Shown here piece by piece: positions 37,705 to 46,404 of a stretch of 64,000 nucleotides of DNA (position 1 is its first letter; the number at the start of each line of letters is the position of its first letter). The stretch is from a candidate division KSB1 bacterium (GTDB lineage Bacteria > Zhuqueibacterota > Zhuqueibacteria > Thermofontimicrobiales > Thermofontimicrobiaceae). Below the pieces are notes generated by a model. The model was not told the origin of the DNA. It did not search any database and worked only from the letters and a program-made list of their open reading frames with translations. Where the stretch lies: NCBI GenBank assembly GCA_034506395.1, contig JAPDPQ010000003.1, positions 1 to 64,000 of the forward strand, read 5' to 3'. The position numbers and the translations under genes were made by a program.

Positions 37705-38856
37705 GTGAGGCTACTTGCTCAATTCAAATCATTTCTGCGGCTCAGCTTTATCGCTGTGATCATGTTGCTAAATTGTGCAAGGATTCGGATCGACTTCGCA
37801 ACACTTCCAGATTTTGAAGCGTCTAATTGGGAACGGTTTGCCGGGGATTGGGCAAGGACCAATCAACATTCGGGTCAGTTTCGCTTGCCTCTGCAACTGA
37901 AATGGAAATATAACGCCTCTGGTACAGTGGGAACTGCAATTTTAGCCGTCGATGGCATTGCCTACTTTACCACGATGGATGGCCGACTCATCGCGCTGGA
38001 TATCGTCACAGGGAAAAAAATCGGCCATCGCAAGATCGGTGTCGATGCGACCTGCGTCTATCATGATAGCTGCCTCTTCATCGCGCTTCGTTATGGTGAT
38101 AAAACTTTGTACAAATATCAACTCAACAAGGGCAAATTTCTTTGGAAAATTGATGCTGGCGACATTGCTACTGAACCGTTAGTCGTCGATCAATACATCA
38201 TTGTGACCGCGCTTTACAATCACGTCGATCTTTATCATATCTCCAATGGGGTTCGGCTTTGGCAGACCAAAACCGACGACCAGATCCGCTCATCCCCAGC
38301 CTATCGAAATGGCGTGATTGTATTCGGCTGTGATGACGGGAATGTTTATGCTGTCAATCCTTCGGATGGAAAAATCCGCTGGAAATTTAAAACCAGCGCT
38401 AGCGTAACAGCCACCCCGGCGATCGGCGATAGCGTCGTTTATGTGGGTTCTTCCGATAACCATTTCTACGCTATCCATCTTTGTTCAGGCAAATTAATCT
38501 GGCAATTCGCAACAAATGGGCAGATTCTCCAGGCTTCTGCAGTAAATGATAGCCTGGTAATATTCGGTTCCAGCGACGGTCAGCTCTATTGCTTGAATCG
38601 AGCTACCGGCACTTTGCGCTGGTCGTTCCCAGCGAAAAGCATAATCAGCACCGCGCCTCTGATCGCTGGCTCTTTCGTTTTATTCGGCTCCTTGGATCAG
38701 CATTATTATGCCATCGACCTGGCCACTGGTTCGGAGCGTTGGAAGTATAAAACTAATGGTCGGGTAAGAACGGCCCCAGTGATTTGGAAAAATTATTTGA
38801 TCGCTGGTTCAGAAAATAATGAGCTTTATATCTTTTCTTTTGCTGAGGAGAAGTGA
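37705..38856 (+). CDS. BamB-like PQQ-propeller lipoprotein
   Basis: A 383-residue protein from a GTG start preceded by GGGTGA. The lipobox is LLNC near residue 24. The rest is a beta-propeller of PQQ/pyrrolo-quinoline-like repeats: AVDGIAYFTTMDGRLIALD, 'GVIVFGCDDGNVYAVNP', 'VVYVGSSDNHFYAIHL', 'LVIFGSSDGQLYCLNR', 'FVLFGSLDQHYYAIDL', each ending in a tryptophan-containing 'G...RWK' strand. Like BamB in the BAM complex it may assist the BamA-like barrel encoded just upstream. Its last bases overlap the next gene by 4 nt. Confidence 0.85.
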   Translation: MRLLAQFKSFLRLSFIAVIMLLNCARIRIDFATLPDFEASNWERFAGDWARTNQHSGQFRLPLQLKWKYNASGTVGTAILAVDGIAYFTTMDGRLIALDIVTGKKIGHRKIGVDATCVYHDSCLFIALRYGDKTLYKYQLNKGKFLWKIDAGDIATEPLVVDQYIIVTALYNHVDLYHISNGVRLWQTKTDDQIRSSPAYRNGVIVFGCDDGNVYAVNPSDGKIRWKFKTSASVTATPAIGDSVVYVGSSDNHFYAIHLCSGKLIWQFATNGQILQASAVNDSLVIFGSSDGQLYCLNRATGTLRWSFPAKSIISTAPLIAGSFVLFGSLDQHYYAIDLATGSERWKYKTNGRVRTAPVIWKNYLIAGSENNELYIFSFAEEK

Positions 38857-39680
38857 CTTTGTTCTTTCGTCATTCTTTATCGACATTCATCTCATTGCTC
38901 ATCTGCTGGTGTTTTATCACGCTGGATCAGCCAGTAGCTAAATGCCAACCAGCCGATAGTCTTGGTTTCCTCAACATCCAGACTGATTCGCTGCATGTGG
39001 AGATATTTTTGAACAATAAAACACTGGGCTTTACCCCGTTGCCGATCCTCGCACTCCCAGCCGGTAAATATCAGATCACCGCCAGCCATCCCAATCCATA
39101 TATATGGGGCAATCTCGATTGGCGAGATAGCATTTTGGTCGTAGCTCATGACACTCTAATCGTACGACCCAAATTTAAAACCATTCTAACCATCCGAACA
39201 AACCCATTTGATGCCGCGATCTATCTCGATAATGAGCTCATCGGTCACACCCCGCTTTCCTTCCCAATCGATCTTTCACCCGATAAGCAGCTCGTCATCA
39301 AAAAAGAGGGATTTCACGATCAGTTAGTTCGACTCAGCGATTTGAAAAATAATTCTATTCAGATCGATCTCATTCGCAATCAATACAACTGGGAGCTCAG
39401 TCAAACCAAATATAGACATCAAAAGCTAATAAAAAAATATTATCGTTCTATCAGCTATAGCCTCTGGGGTCTCAGCATCGTTACTGGGCTTTCTACGGTT
39501 TATTTCAAAGATCAGGCTGATGATTATTACCAAAAATATCTCGTTGCTGGATCCATGCAGCAAATGAATCGATACTATAGTGCTACTCGGCGTTATGATC
39601 GTTACACCTATATTTCCCTTGCTGCCTTGCAAGCATGTTTCGGTCTTTCATTTTATTTTTTGATGAAATCGCTCGATTAG
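38853..39680 (+). CDS. PEGA-domain envelope protein
   Basis: A 275-residue protein from a GTG overlapping the previous stop (GTGA), with GAGGAGAA upstream. After a signal peptide (about 1-31) come two PEGA domains: LHVEIFLNNKTLGFTPLPI (about 48-66) and 'PFDAAIYLDNELIGHTPLSF' (about 115-134). The C-terminal third has two hydrophobic segments with a tyrosine-rich loop between them. It is the third gene of the barrel operon and probably sits in the periplasm near the barrel and the propeller lipoprotein. Role unknown. Confidence 0.78.
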   Translation: MTLFFRHSLSTFISLLICWCFITLDQPVAKCQPADSLGFLNIQTDSLHVEIFLNNKTLGFTPLPILALPAGKYQITASHPNPYIWGNLDWRDSILVVAHDTLIVRPKFKTILTIRTNPFDAAIYLDNELIGHTPLSFPIDLSPDKQLVIKKEGFHDQLVRLSDLKNNSIQIDLIRNQYNWELSQTKYRHQKLIKKYYRSISYSLWGLSIVTGLSTVYFKDQADDYYQKYLVAGSMQQMNRYYSATRRYDRYTYISLAALQACFGLSFYFLMKSLD

Positions 39681-39838
39681 CGTCATTCATCTGAAAGCCT
39701 CGTCACCCGCCAAGCGCATCAGTGAAATCCAAAAAAGATCTTCACATCAACCCCACCGGCGACAGGGTTTTCCGCTCTGTTGGATTCATGATTTTTCAGC
39801 CATGCGAATGATAACCATTGCGCAGCTCAAATTTGTTA
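39681..39838. other. Intergenic region, no gene seen
   Basis: About 160 nt between the PEGA gene and the promoter of the deoxyhypusine-synthase-like gene. No terminator with a T-run is evident. Confidence 0.35.
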
Positions 39839-39867
39839 TTGACTTTTTAAGAAAAACGAAATATATT
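39839..39867 (+). promoter_or_regulatory. Promoter of the deoxyhypusine-synthase-like gene
   Basis: TTGACT (39839-39844), 17 nt, TATATT (39862-39867) on the plus strand. The start codon is 225 nt further on. Confidence 0.6.
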
Positions 39868-39873
39868 TGGCAG

Positions 39874-40091
39874 CAAGTGAAAGAGCCGAGAGCGAATTTA
39901 TGTTTCTTCCCAAAGCCGAAAACTTGGGAGGGAAGCGCGAATTTTAATAAATCCGATTGCAATTGAGTGATCGATTTGAGCTGTTCTCCTTCTAGATCGT
40001 GTCATAAAACAGTGCCTTTTTATGACAACTATTCAAAGCTTCCTATGGAAGGACCGAAACTGGACGATTAAAAATCGAGAGGATTGAATCA
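39874..40091 (+). other. Long structured leader of the deoxyhypusine-synthase-like gene
   Basis: About 218 nt of predicted leader. It contains a hairpin of CCCAA with TTGGG around 39911-39934 and a 9-bp stem, GTCATAAAA with TTTTTATGAC, around 40001-40026. A polyamine- or product-responsive control element is possible. No known riboswitch class is recognised. Confidence 0.3.
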
Positions 40092-41156
40092 ATGAAAGCA
40101 CAAACTGCTTCTGATACGCCGCAGGCTGCGGCAAACATTGATCGCACCAAATTTCCGATCTGTGAATTCATTTTCCGAAACTACCATAATTTTAATGCCC
40201 GGGCATTGCGAAATGCGCTGGTGGCCTACTGGCATCATATTGCCAAGGGAGGAAAAATGTTCTGGGCCATGGCTGGAGCGATGTCTACTGCCCAACTAGG
40301 AATCTCTCTCGCCCCAGCGATCCGCGCTGGACTGGTTCACGGCTTATCGGTAACTGGCGCCAACTTAGAAGAATCACTATTCCGATTAGTAGCTCATCAC
40401 AGTTATCGAGATTTTCCCGATTACCGCTATTTTACCAAAGATGACGATACCAAAATCCTCGAGGCGGGGATGCGACGGGTGACTGATACCAGCATTCCCG
40501 AGGATGAAGCGTTTCGCGCTGTCGAGCAGATCATCGTTCCGATGTGGAAAGCTGCCACGCAAAAAGGACAATCTCGATTCTGGCATGAGTATTTTTACGA
40601 GTTGGTACTCGGTTTGGATGAAAATCAATTTGAAGGGCCGGCTGAGGAATGCTGGCTGCTCGCTGCTGCTGAGGCAAATTTGACCCTGGTCGTCCCCGGG
40701 TATGAAGATTCAACCTTCGGAAATATATTTGCCTCGTACGTGAAGACTGGTGAATGTAGCGCCTCCATCGCGAAATCTGGGATCGAATACATGGTGGCTT
40801 TTTATGATCAATATCGGGAACTATCCCAAGGACCTGGGGTGGGATTTTTCCAGATCGGAGGTGGGATTGCAGGAGACTTCCCGATCTGCGTTGTCCCATC
40901 GATCAAATATGATCTGCGCGAGCAGGTCAAACCGTGGGCGTATTTCTGTCAGATCTCTGATTCGACTACTTCGTATGGCTCCTATTCTGGCGCAACACCG
41001 AATGAAAAAATCACCTGGGATAAGCTCACTCGAGATACACCCATGTTTGTCATCGAATCCGATGCCACCATAGTGGTCCCATTGATGCTCAATGCCCTGT
41101 TAGAATGCAAACAAAATCCAGATGAAGCCAATCGATTGTTCGCCAAATATGCCTGA
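40092..41156 (+). CDS. Deoxyhypusine synthase-like protein
   Basis: A 354-residue NAD-dependent enzyme of the deoxyhypusine/homospermidine synthase superfamily. Key segments: 'GKMFWAMAGAMSTAQLGIS', HGLSVTGANLEESLF (NAD region), FFQIGGGIAGDFPICVVP, 'YFCQISDSTTSYGSYSGA', and EKITWDKL with the probable catalytic lysine. The ending SDATIVVPLMLNALL is typical. Bacteria lack eIF5A, so homologues act on other polyamine substrates, most likely making homospermidine or a related polyamine from spermidine or putrescine. It stands alone with its own promoter and a long leader. Confidence 0.9.
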   Translation: MKAQTASDTPQAAANIDRTKFPICEFIFRNYHNFNARALRNALVAYWHHIAKGGKMFWAMAGAMSTAQLGISLAPAIRAGLVHGLSVTGANLEESLFRLVAHHSYRDFPDYRYFTKDDDTKILEAGMRRVTDTSIPEDEAFRAVEQIIVPMWKAATQKGQSRFWHEYFYELVLGLDENQFEGPAEECWLLAAAEANLTLVVPGYEDSTFGNIFASYVKTGECSASIAKSGIEYMVAFYDQYRELSQGPGVGFFQIGGGIAGDFPICVVPSIKYDLREQVKPWAYFCQISDSTTSYGSYSGATPNEKITWDKLTRDTPMFVIESDATIVVPLMLNALLECKQNPDEANRLFAKYA

Positions 41157-41279
41157 TCCATCGGATTATTTTGGCCGCACCATCCTATTCACCTAACGAC
41201 GGCGATTGAGTTAAGTGCAATTTGATGCCCAGTGACCATTTGTTTGGAAGCTGATCATGTGGATGTGCAACTGCTCAAA

Positions 41280-42728
41280 TCAACGATAGTGGATTTTCTC
41301 CAAAAATAATTGCGGATCTGCGCAGTATCGCTTGATCAGTTCCAGACAGTGGTCACTGGTGGTGCATTGTTCCAGATTGATAAAATTAACCCAATTTTGA
41401 TTTAAATCGAACCACCGCCAAAAGATTTCAATTTGTTCGCTCGAATAATCGCTCGTGCGATCATTATCATGACCGAAAATATGGTCCAATTCACACAGTA
41501 ACCCCTGCCAATTCGATTGTTCTCGGTCGAGCGACAACTTGACCAATCTCTCATTACCCACGGCTAAAAACAGCACGATTTCTTTCTCTGAGAGCCCAGG
41601 CAAAAATGCGATTACCCTTCGTTTCTCCCTTGGTGGGGTGGAAATTGAATGCACATTTAACTGCGTGTTCAGTGTCGGGTGATATTCGTTGATATAATGA
41701 TTCTCTAATAACAACGCTTCCAACTCCGAACCAACCACCTCATAGCTCAAATCAGCGATCTGATCCAGAATGGTCCTTCCCTTTTCATCCAAATCAAGCC
41801 GATTGATAAAATAACTTTCTACCCGCGCCCTCAGATTTTTCGCTTTGCCCACGTAAAAGACATTGCCCAAACGATCTTTCATGAAATAAACGCCAGGTCG
41901 ATCAGGTAACTTTCTAATGAAATCTTGATCAAAATAGTAGCGAGAAAAATTCACCCAAGTTTTGGCGCGCTCCACGAAATTCTTCACATCCGACCACGAT
42001 CGCAGAGACAGGCGATCAAGCTGATGAATAAAGTGCCATGTCAATTCTTTCATTAAATCAAGCCTTGCATTCAATTCCAAAGGTTCCGAATAAACCATTG
42101 CTAAGGAAACTGCAATATCAGAGAGCGATTTAATTTTGTTTTTTGGAGATAGTAAACGAGCTAGGCTGATTAAAGAGAGGCGCTCGAGTTCGAGTTCAAC
42201 ACCAAGAATAAGCCGAAACCAAACATTCAATATTGCCAGTTTCTTCCCTGACCAATCGCTCACCAAGATGGTATTTTGCAGCTCCTGATAAAGCGCGTCA
42301 ATATGTTGCTCAATTCGAGGAGCGGTGGCAAACGGGTTGCTGAGTACCGATATCGATCGCCTCAACTGCGAGCCATATTTCTCTTGTGATGGAAGCCTAA
42401 AGATTTCACGTTTGAGCTCAGAACCATCTTTCAACAAAACGACCCCAAGAGCGATGGGGATCACGTGGCCGCGGCTGAGCTGAATTGATTCGACATCAAT
42501 TAACGAAAAAGTCATACCAGACAAATTTGGCTGCTCGGATTGTAACCGAATCCGCCAGTATCCACTGCTATCGAAAATAAAGCGAGGATCATCTTTGAGA
42601 AGTGAGGACAAAATCATTTCGAATTGTGAGGGATATGAATTCGGAACATGAAAGAAATGCCGAATCAACTCGTTGGTGGTGACAGCTTCCGCTTTGTTCT
42701 TGAGATATTGGTAAATTTTTTCTTTCAT
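41280..42728 (-). CDS. wHTH - degenerate DnaQ-like - GIY-YIG nuclease domain protein
   Basis: The ATG at 42728 (482 residues) is preferred to the TTG at 42737. Residues 1-70 look like a winged helix (TTNELIRHFF). Residues about 72-265 resemble a DEDD exonuclease: the Exo I motif DVES is kept (FSLIDVESIQLSRG), but the later acidic and His positions are weak (LNARLDLMKELTW). Residues about 274-365 are a GIY-YIG/UvrC-N domain: GVYFMKD, NVFYVGKAKNLRARV and the catalytic Glu in ALLLENHYINEYHP. DnaQ-UvrC fusions occur in Actinobacteria. Probably a DNA-repair or DNA-cleaving enzyme; the C-terminal 110 residues are unrecognised. Confidence 0.75.
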   Translation of the reverse strand: MKEKIYQYLKNKAEAVTTNELIRHFFHVPNSYPSQFEMILSSLLKDDPRFIFDSSGYWRIRLQSEQPNLSGMTFSLIDVESIQLSRGHVIPIALGVVLLKDGSELKREIFRLPSQEKYGSQLRRSISVLSNPFATAPRIEQHIDALYQELQNTILVSDWSGKKLAILNVWFRLILGVELELERLSLISLARLLSPKNKIKSLSDIAVSLAMVYSEPLELNARLDLMKELTWHFIHQLDRLSLRSWSDVKNFVERAKTWVNFSRYYFDQDFIRKLPDRPGVYFMKDRLGNVFYVGKAKNLRARVESYFINRLDLDEKGRTILDQIADLSYEVVGSELEALLLENHYINEYHPTLNTQLNVHSISTPPREKRRVIAFLPGLSEKEIVLFLAVGNERLVKLSLDREQSNWQGLLCELDHIFGHDNDRTSDYSSEQIEIFWRWFDLNQNWVNFINLEQCTTSDHCLELIKRYCADPQLFLEKIHYR

Positions 42729-42949
42729 AATTTGCAAGGCAAATTAGATCAAAAGAAAAAAGCCTCACTCTAAAAAATCTGTTCGAAACGTTAAAAAAGC
42801 TGATCGCTCGTTTACCTGCTAAAGTAATCCATATCTTTGAAATTTAATCGATACCAAATTGGTAAGCGATCGGTCAGCGCCTATTTTCGGACAGCCTGTA
42901 AATGGCGAGGCTTTTCAGCTTAATGTTTCAAGATAAAAATTGAACCGAG

Positions 42950-44623
42950 TTAGCGGATAGTTCCCAAATAATGGGTGGTCAACTGGCGCTTTCGGACTTC
43001 TGGATTGGAATAATCTGGCAATAGCATTGGTCCAACCCGATCCTTAATACCAAGTCTCTCGACTTCTTTATTATATTTTTTAACATGCTCCAGCGACAAC
43101 TTCCCGTTTCCCTGATAACCCTTAATGTATTCCGCAGCATTCATTCCAGCAATGCGTCCAAAAACAGTTACATCCAGCAGTGAGTTGCCCATCAGTCGAT
43201 TTTCTCCATGAACGCCGCCTAACACTTCACCTGCCACATAAAGCCCAGGAACACAGGTTTCACATTTGTTGTTCGCCTCCAGACCGCCATTTTGATAATG
43301 GAGCGTTGGGTAGATCAACATGGGCTCTTTGGAGATATCGATCCCATATCGCCGAAATAGAATATGCTTGCCAGGAAATTCCCGACGCACCGTCCCTTCG
43401 CCATGAAGTTCATCAATCATCGGCGAGTCGAGCCAGACACCGAATTTGCCAGTGGGCGTTGGCACCCCATTTCCTCGCTCTGGCGAGCATTCTCTGATGA
43501 TGGCTGCTGCTTCCACATCGCGCGGTTCGCGCTCATACACGAATTGCTGACCATGAATGTTGACCAAGTTTGCTCCGGCTCCTCTCACCTTTTCTGTGAT
43601 CAGCAGCCCCTCCGCTTGCTCTGGAAATACTGCTCCCGTGGGATGGTACTGAACTGTATGCAAGAAACATACAGGCACACCAGCGCGATATCCCATTACC
43701 AACCCATCGCCTGTGGCACCGTAATGATTCGTAGTCATAAATTTTTGAATATGCAACCTGCCCGAGCCACCCGTTGCAAGAATCACGGCCTTCGCCTTTA
43801 CCACAAAGTATTCTTCAGTCTCCAGATTATAAAGCACTGCACCAGCCGCTCTGCCTTGATCGTCCAGCACGATTTCAACCGCAGGCGAGAATTCGATGAC
43901 CTTGATGTCATCGGGATGATTGCGCACCTCGTCCCGAAGTGTGCGCATGATTTCGGCACCGGTGATATCTCCAGCATAGTGCATCCGCTTGCGCGATGTG
44001 CCGCCACCGTGCATTGACTTCAATCGGCCATCGGGGAATTTGCTGAAAATCATGCCCAGCTTCTCCAGCCAAGCCAAAACCTTCGGCGCTTCAGTCACCA
44101 GGGTGTAAACCAACTCTGGATCATTCACAAAATGACCGCCACCCATGACATCCAAATAATGATAATAGGGCGAGTCTTTCCACGTTTTGCTGGCGCCCTG
44201 AATCCCGCCTTCGGCCATCATGGTATTGGCATCGCCGTTGCGCAACTTGGTCGCCAAAATCACCTTTGCCCCATGCTCCCGGGCTAATAACGCCGCCGAA
44301 TTCCCAGCGCCGCCGCCGCCGATGATCAGCACATCGGTCTCCATAGCAATTTCGTCAAGATTGATCTTATCCGGGTCAACACGGCTCTTCGTCTCCAGAA
44401 TGTCTACATATTCATTGGCGATGCTATATCCTTTGCTTGGACCAACTCGGATAGGGCGGCGTGTCCCCTCGATAAAATCAGGGTGATATTTCCGCAGGAT
44501 TTCCTGGCGCTGATCCACTGGAATCGCAGGAAACTCTTCCCCGCGTTTTTTTCTCGCCACGCGCTCAGGACGGGTCTTCTCAACGATTTTGATCAGATTT
44601 TTTAGCTCCGGTGTGTATGGCAT
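42950..44623 (-). CDS. Fumarate reductase/succinate dehydrogenase-type flavoprotein subunit
   Basis: A 557-residue FAD protein. An N-terminal extension of about 90 residues precedes the dinucleotide fold (DVLIIGGGGAGNSAALLA, near 97-114). HGGGTSRKR, QYHPTGAVFP, 'LITEKVRGAGANLVN' and GGVHGENRLMGNSLLD match fumarate-reductase active-site segments. The C-terminus is shorter than in FrdA/SdhA. It should reduce a fumarate-like substrate, or oxidise one, in the cytoplasm, using electrons from the Fe-S subunit upstream. It is the last gene of the redox cluster; a membrane anchor subunit C is not seen. Confidence 0.88.
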   Translation of the reverse strand: MPYTPELKNLIKIVEKTRPERVARKKRGEEFPAIPVDQRQEILRKYHPDFIEGTRRPIRVGPSKGYSIANEYVDILETKSRVDPDKINLDEIAMETDVLIIGGGGAGNSAALLAREHGAKVILATKLRNGDANTMMAEGGIQGASKTWKDSPYYHYLDVMGGGHFVNDPELVYTLVTEAPKVLAWLEKLGMIFSKFPDGRLKSMHGGGTSRKRMHYAGDITGAEIMRTLRDEVRNHPDDIKVIEFSPAVEIVLDDQGRAAGAVLYNLETEEYFVVKAKAVILATGGSGRLHIQKFMTTNHYGATGDGLVMGYRAGVPVCFLHTVQYHPTGAVFPEQAEGLLITEKVRGAGANLVNIHGQQFVYEREPRDVEAAAIIRECSPERGNGVPTPTGKFGVWLDSPMIDELHGEGTVRREFPGKHILFRRYGIDISKEPMLIYPTLHYQNGGLEANNKCETCVPGLYVAGEVLGGVHGENRLMGNSLLDVTVFGRIAGMNAAEYIKGYQGNGKLSLEHVKKYNKEVERLGIKDRVGPMLLPDYSNPEVRKRQLTTHYLGTIR

Positions 44624-44671
44624 GTTAATACCTCATATATTAGATTTGTTTATCAAGTTCTATAGTCACCA

Positions 44672-44866
44672 AAATTCCAAATCACAAAATCCAGGTTCCA
44701 AATAGATCTCACACTTGAATATTCAATTTCCGAAACCAATAGAACCAGATCAACTCAAAAGCTATCTGAATAAAAAAAAGAAGCCAATGCTATTCACCGA
44801 CATTTGGAATTTGACATTTTAGAAATTGCAATTTATTTGGAATTTGTAATTTGGTGCTTGGAATTT
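44672..44866. repeat. Palindromic intergenic repeat (CCAAAT type)
   Basis: AATTCCAAATCACAAAATCC (near 44673) and its approximate inverse, ATTTGGAATTTGTAATTTGG (from 44835), form 32-nt arms about 130 nt apart. Similar 'TTGGAATTTGGAATT' strings occur between genes in many uncultured bacterial genomes. They lie between the flavoprotein and Fe-S genes. Confidence 0.55.
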
Positions 44867-44880
44867 TTCCCTGCAACAAA

Positions 44881-45627
44881 TCAAAGAAATGCTTTTTCCG
44901 CAGGCTCCCACATTTCATCCGCATTATCAGGCTCTGTCTCCCGCTCCTTATAGAGTTTCATTAGCGTAGCTTTGTCCGCCTTCATTAGTTCCTGAAGCAT
45001 CGTTTCGTATTTGCCCGATTCTACCTCCTGGACTCGCTGGGCTAAATGCTCTGCCTTGGGCAAAATATATCGACCATACAAGCGCCGCGCTAAAATGGCA
45101 ATATTATATTGCACTTCTTCCGCAGGGCAGCGCGCTGCACAGAGTCCACACATCACACAATCGAACGATAATTCAGCCGCCTTCTTGATATCCCCAGCCA
45201 TGGCCGCCGCAACATAATCCATCACCTTGATGTCCATGGGGCAGCTCTTGGTGCAGTTATTACACCCCATGCATTTGAAAATTTCGGGATACAATCGGGC
45301 CACCGTTTCGCCAGTCGGCTGCAACTGCTCCAGATCATAAACTGCTTTATTGGCAGGGAAAAACGGAATCTGCGTGATGTACATGTACGGCTCGACCACT
45401 GTCTGGCAGGCCAAACCATAGTGCAGTTGGTAATCGTTGGGGAAACGATAGATCGTCGCACAAGCGCCACAGATGCCACCTCGACAGCCGCAGCCACGGA
45501 TCAATTGATAACCCGCATACTCCATCGCTTTCTGAATCGTCAGCGATGGGGGGACGTCATACCGCTTACCCATAATAAAAATCGGAATCAAATTTTTGGT
45601 TTCTGTATTTTGTTCGGTATTGCTCAT
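44881..45627 (-). CDS. Fumarate-reductase-like Fe-S subunit (2Fe-2S plus two 4Fe-4S)
   Basis: A 248-residue electron carrier with the FrdB/SdhB layout. The N-terminal plant-type ferredoxin has Cys46, Cys48, Cys53, Cys56 (GCGCRGGICGAC) and Cys74 (LACQT). Two C-terminal clusters follow: KCMGCNNCTKSCPMD and DCVMCGLCAARCPAEE. In SdhB one site is a 3Fe-4S; here both sets have four cysteines. GGAGG precedes the ATG. It passes electrons to the flavoprotein downstream and receives them from the tail-anchored Fe-S protein or cytochrome upstream. The gene order suits a coupled complex. Confidence 0.9.
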   Translation of the reverse strand: MSNTEQNTETKNLIPIFIMGKRYDVPPSLTIQKAMEYAGYQLIRGCGCRGGICGACATIYRFPNDYQLHYGLACQTVVEPYMYITQIPFFPANKAVYDLEQLQPTGETVARLYPEIFKCMGCNNCTKSCPMDIKVMDYVAAAMAGDIKKAAELSFDCVMCGLCAARCPAEEVQYNIAILARRLYGRYILPKAEHLAQRVQEVESGKYETMLQELMKADKATLMKLYKERETEPDNADEMWEPAEKAFL

Positions 45628-45667
45628 CTAAAAGCCTCCTGGATTTTTTCCAATGGATTGAAACAAC

Positions 45668-45736
45668 CCAACGGCTGATAAGACTGCAATTGATATTTCA
45701 ATTCTTCATATCCGTTGTCGTCATATCAGCCGTTGG
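45668..45736. repeat. Palindromic intergenic repeat (CAACGGCTGATA type)
   Basis: CCAACGGCTGATA (45668-45680) and TATCAGCCGTTGG (45724-45736) are perfect 13-bp inverted copies 43 nt apart, between two redox genes. Confidence 0.6.
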
Positions 45737-45743
45737 ATAAAAA

Positions 45744-46226
45744 TTACCATGTTATAAAAACCCCAATCACAATTCCGATAATCAACGCCACAAAAACCAT
45801 AAAATAGTTGTCCAACCACTTCAACGCTTTCTTCTGCGGAATCACTTCTACCACCCTTTCCTCCACCACAAAATCTTTGATCCCTGTATCCACCTGAGGA
45901 CAGGCCATGACGCAGGCGTAACATTGCTCGCAGTCCTCAGCCACCAGCACTTCCAGTGCAAACGAAGTCCGCTGCACGGTTCTTGCCCGTCGATCGGGCT
46001 CTCGCCTGAGCACGGGACAGGAGTCGATGCAATTGCCACAAGCAATACATGCCCGATCACCATCGATTTGAACATTCGGTGGCAAATAAAGCCGATGATA
46101 CGGCTCGATCCCTCTCGAAAGCAACCGACAACGAGCTACTGGCGGTTCTTTAATATCCAGAACAGTATTGAGCACTCGGATGGTCTCGGGACTTAACTTT
46201 TCTTCTTTTGCGGTTATATAAGCCAC
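45744..46226 (-). CDS. Tail-anchored 2x[4Fe-4S] ferredoxin-like protein
   Basis: A 160-residue protein from a GTG start (AAGGAG upstream). Two cluster motifs with four cysteines each, CIACGNCIDSCP and CEQCYACVMACP, lie in the middle; the C-terminal 25 residues are one transmembrane helix ending FITW, so the ferredoxin is held at the inner membrane. It is unlike HdrC but occupies a similar role. Placed between the heptahaem cytochrome and the FrdB-like gene, it may pass electrons from the quinone/cytochrome part to the cytoplasmic flavoprotein pair. Confidence 0.8.
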   Translation of the reverse strand: MAYITAKEEKLSPETIRVLNTVLDIKEPPVARCRLLSRGIEPYHRLYLPPNVQIDGDRACIACGNCIDSCPVLRREPDRRARTVQRTSFALEVLVAEDCEQCYACVMACPQVDTGIKDFVVEERVVEVIPQKKALKWLDNYFMVFVALIIGIVIGVFITW

Positions 46227-46262
46227 GGCTTGCTCCTTAAAACATTAATTACACAAAACAAA

Positions 46263-46299
46263 ATCATCCAGATGATAAACCGCTAATTCCGCGAATTAG
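46263..46299. repeat. Pair of short palindromes between redox genes
   Basis: ATCATC-CA-GATGAT (46263-46276) and CTAATTC-CGC-GAATTAG (46283-46299) lie in the 178-nt gap before the tail-anchored Fe-S gene. The second kind, 'CTAATTCCGCGAATTAG', has the look of a dispersed repeat. Confidence 0.35.
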
Positions 46300-46404
46300 G
46301 CCAATTCTGCCAATTTGATACCAATAAAATTCGCGCAATTTTGGTTGATTCGTGACATTTGCTGTCAAAAATTTTGATCCTTAGGCAAAGCAATAATTGC
46401 TCGA

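Noticed and set aside
42799..42870. GCTGATCGCT / AGCGATCGGTCAGC as a terminator after the FrdA-like gene
   Set aside because: The arms pair only with a bulge and no T-run follows.
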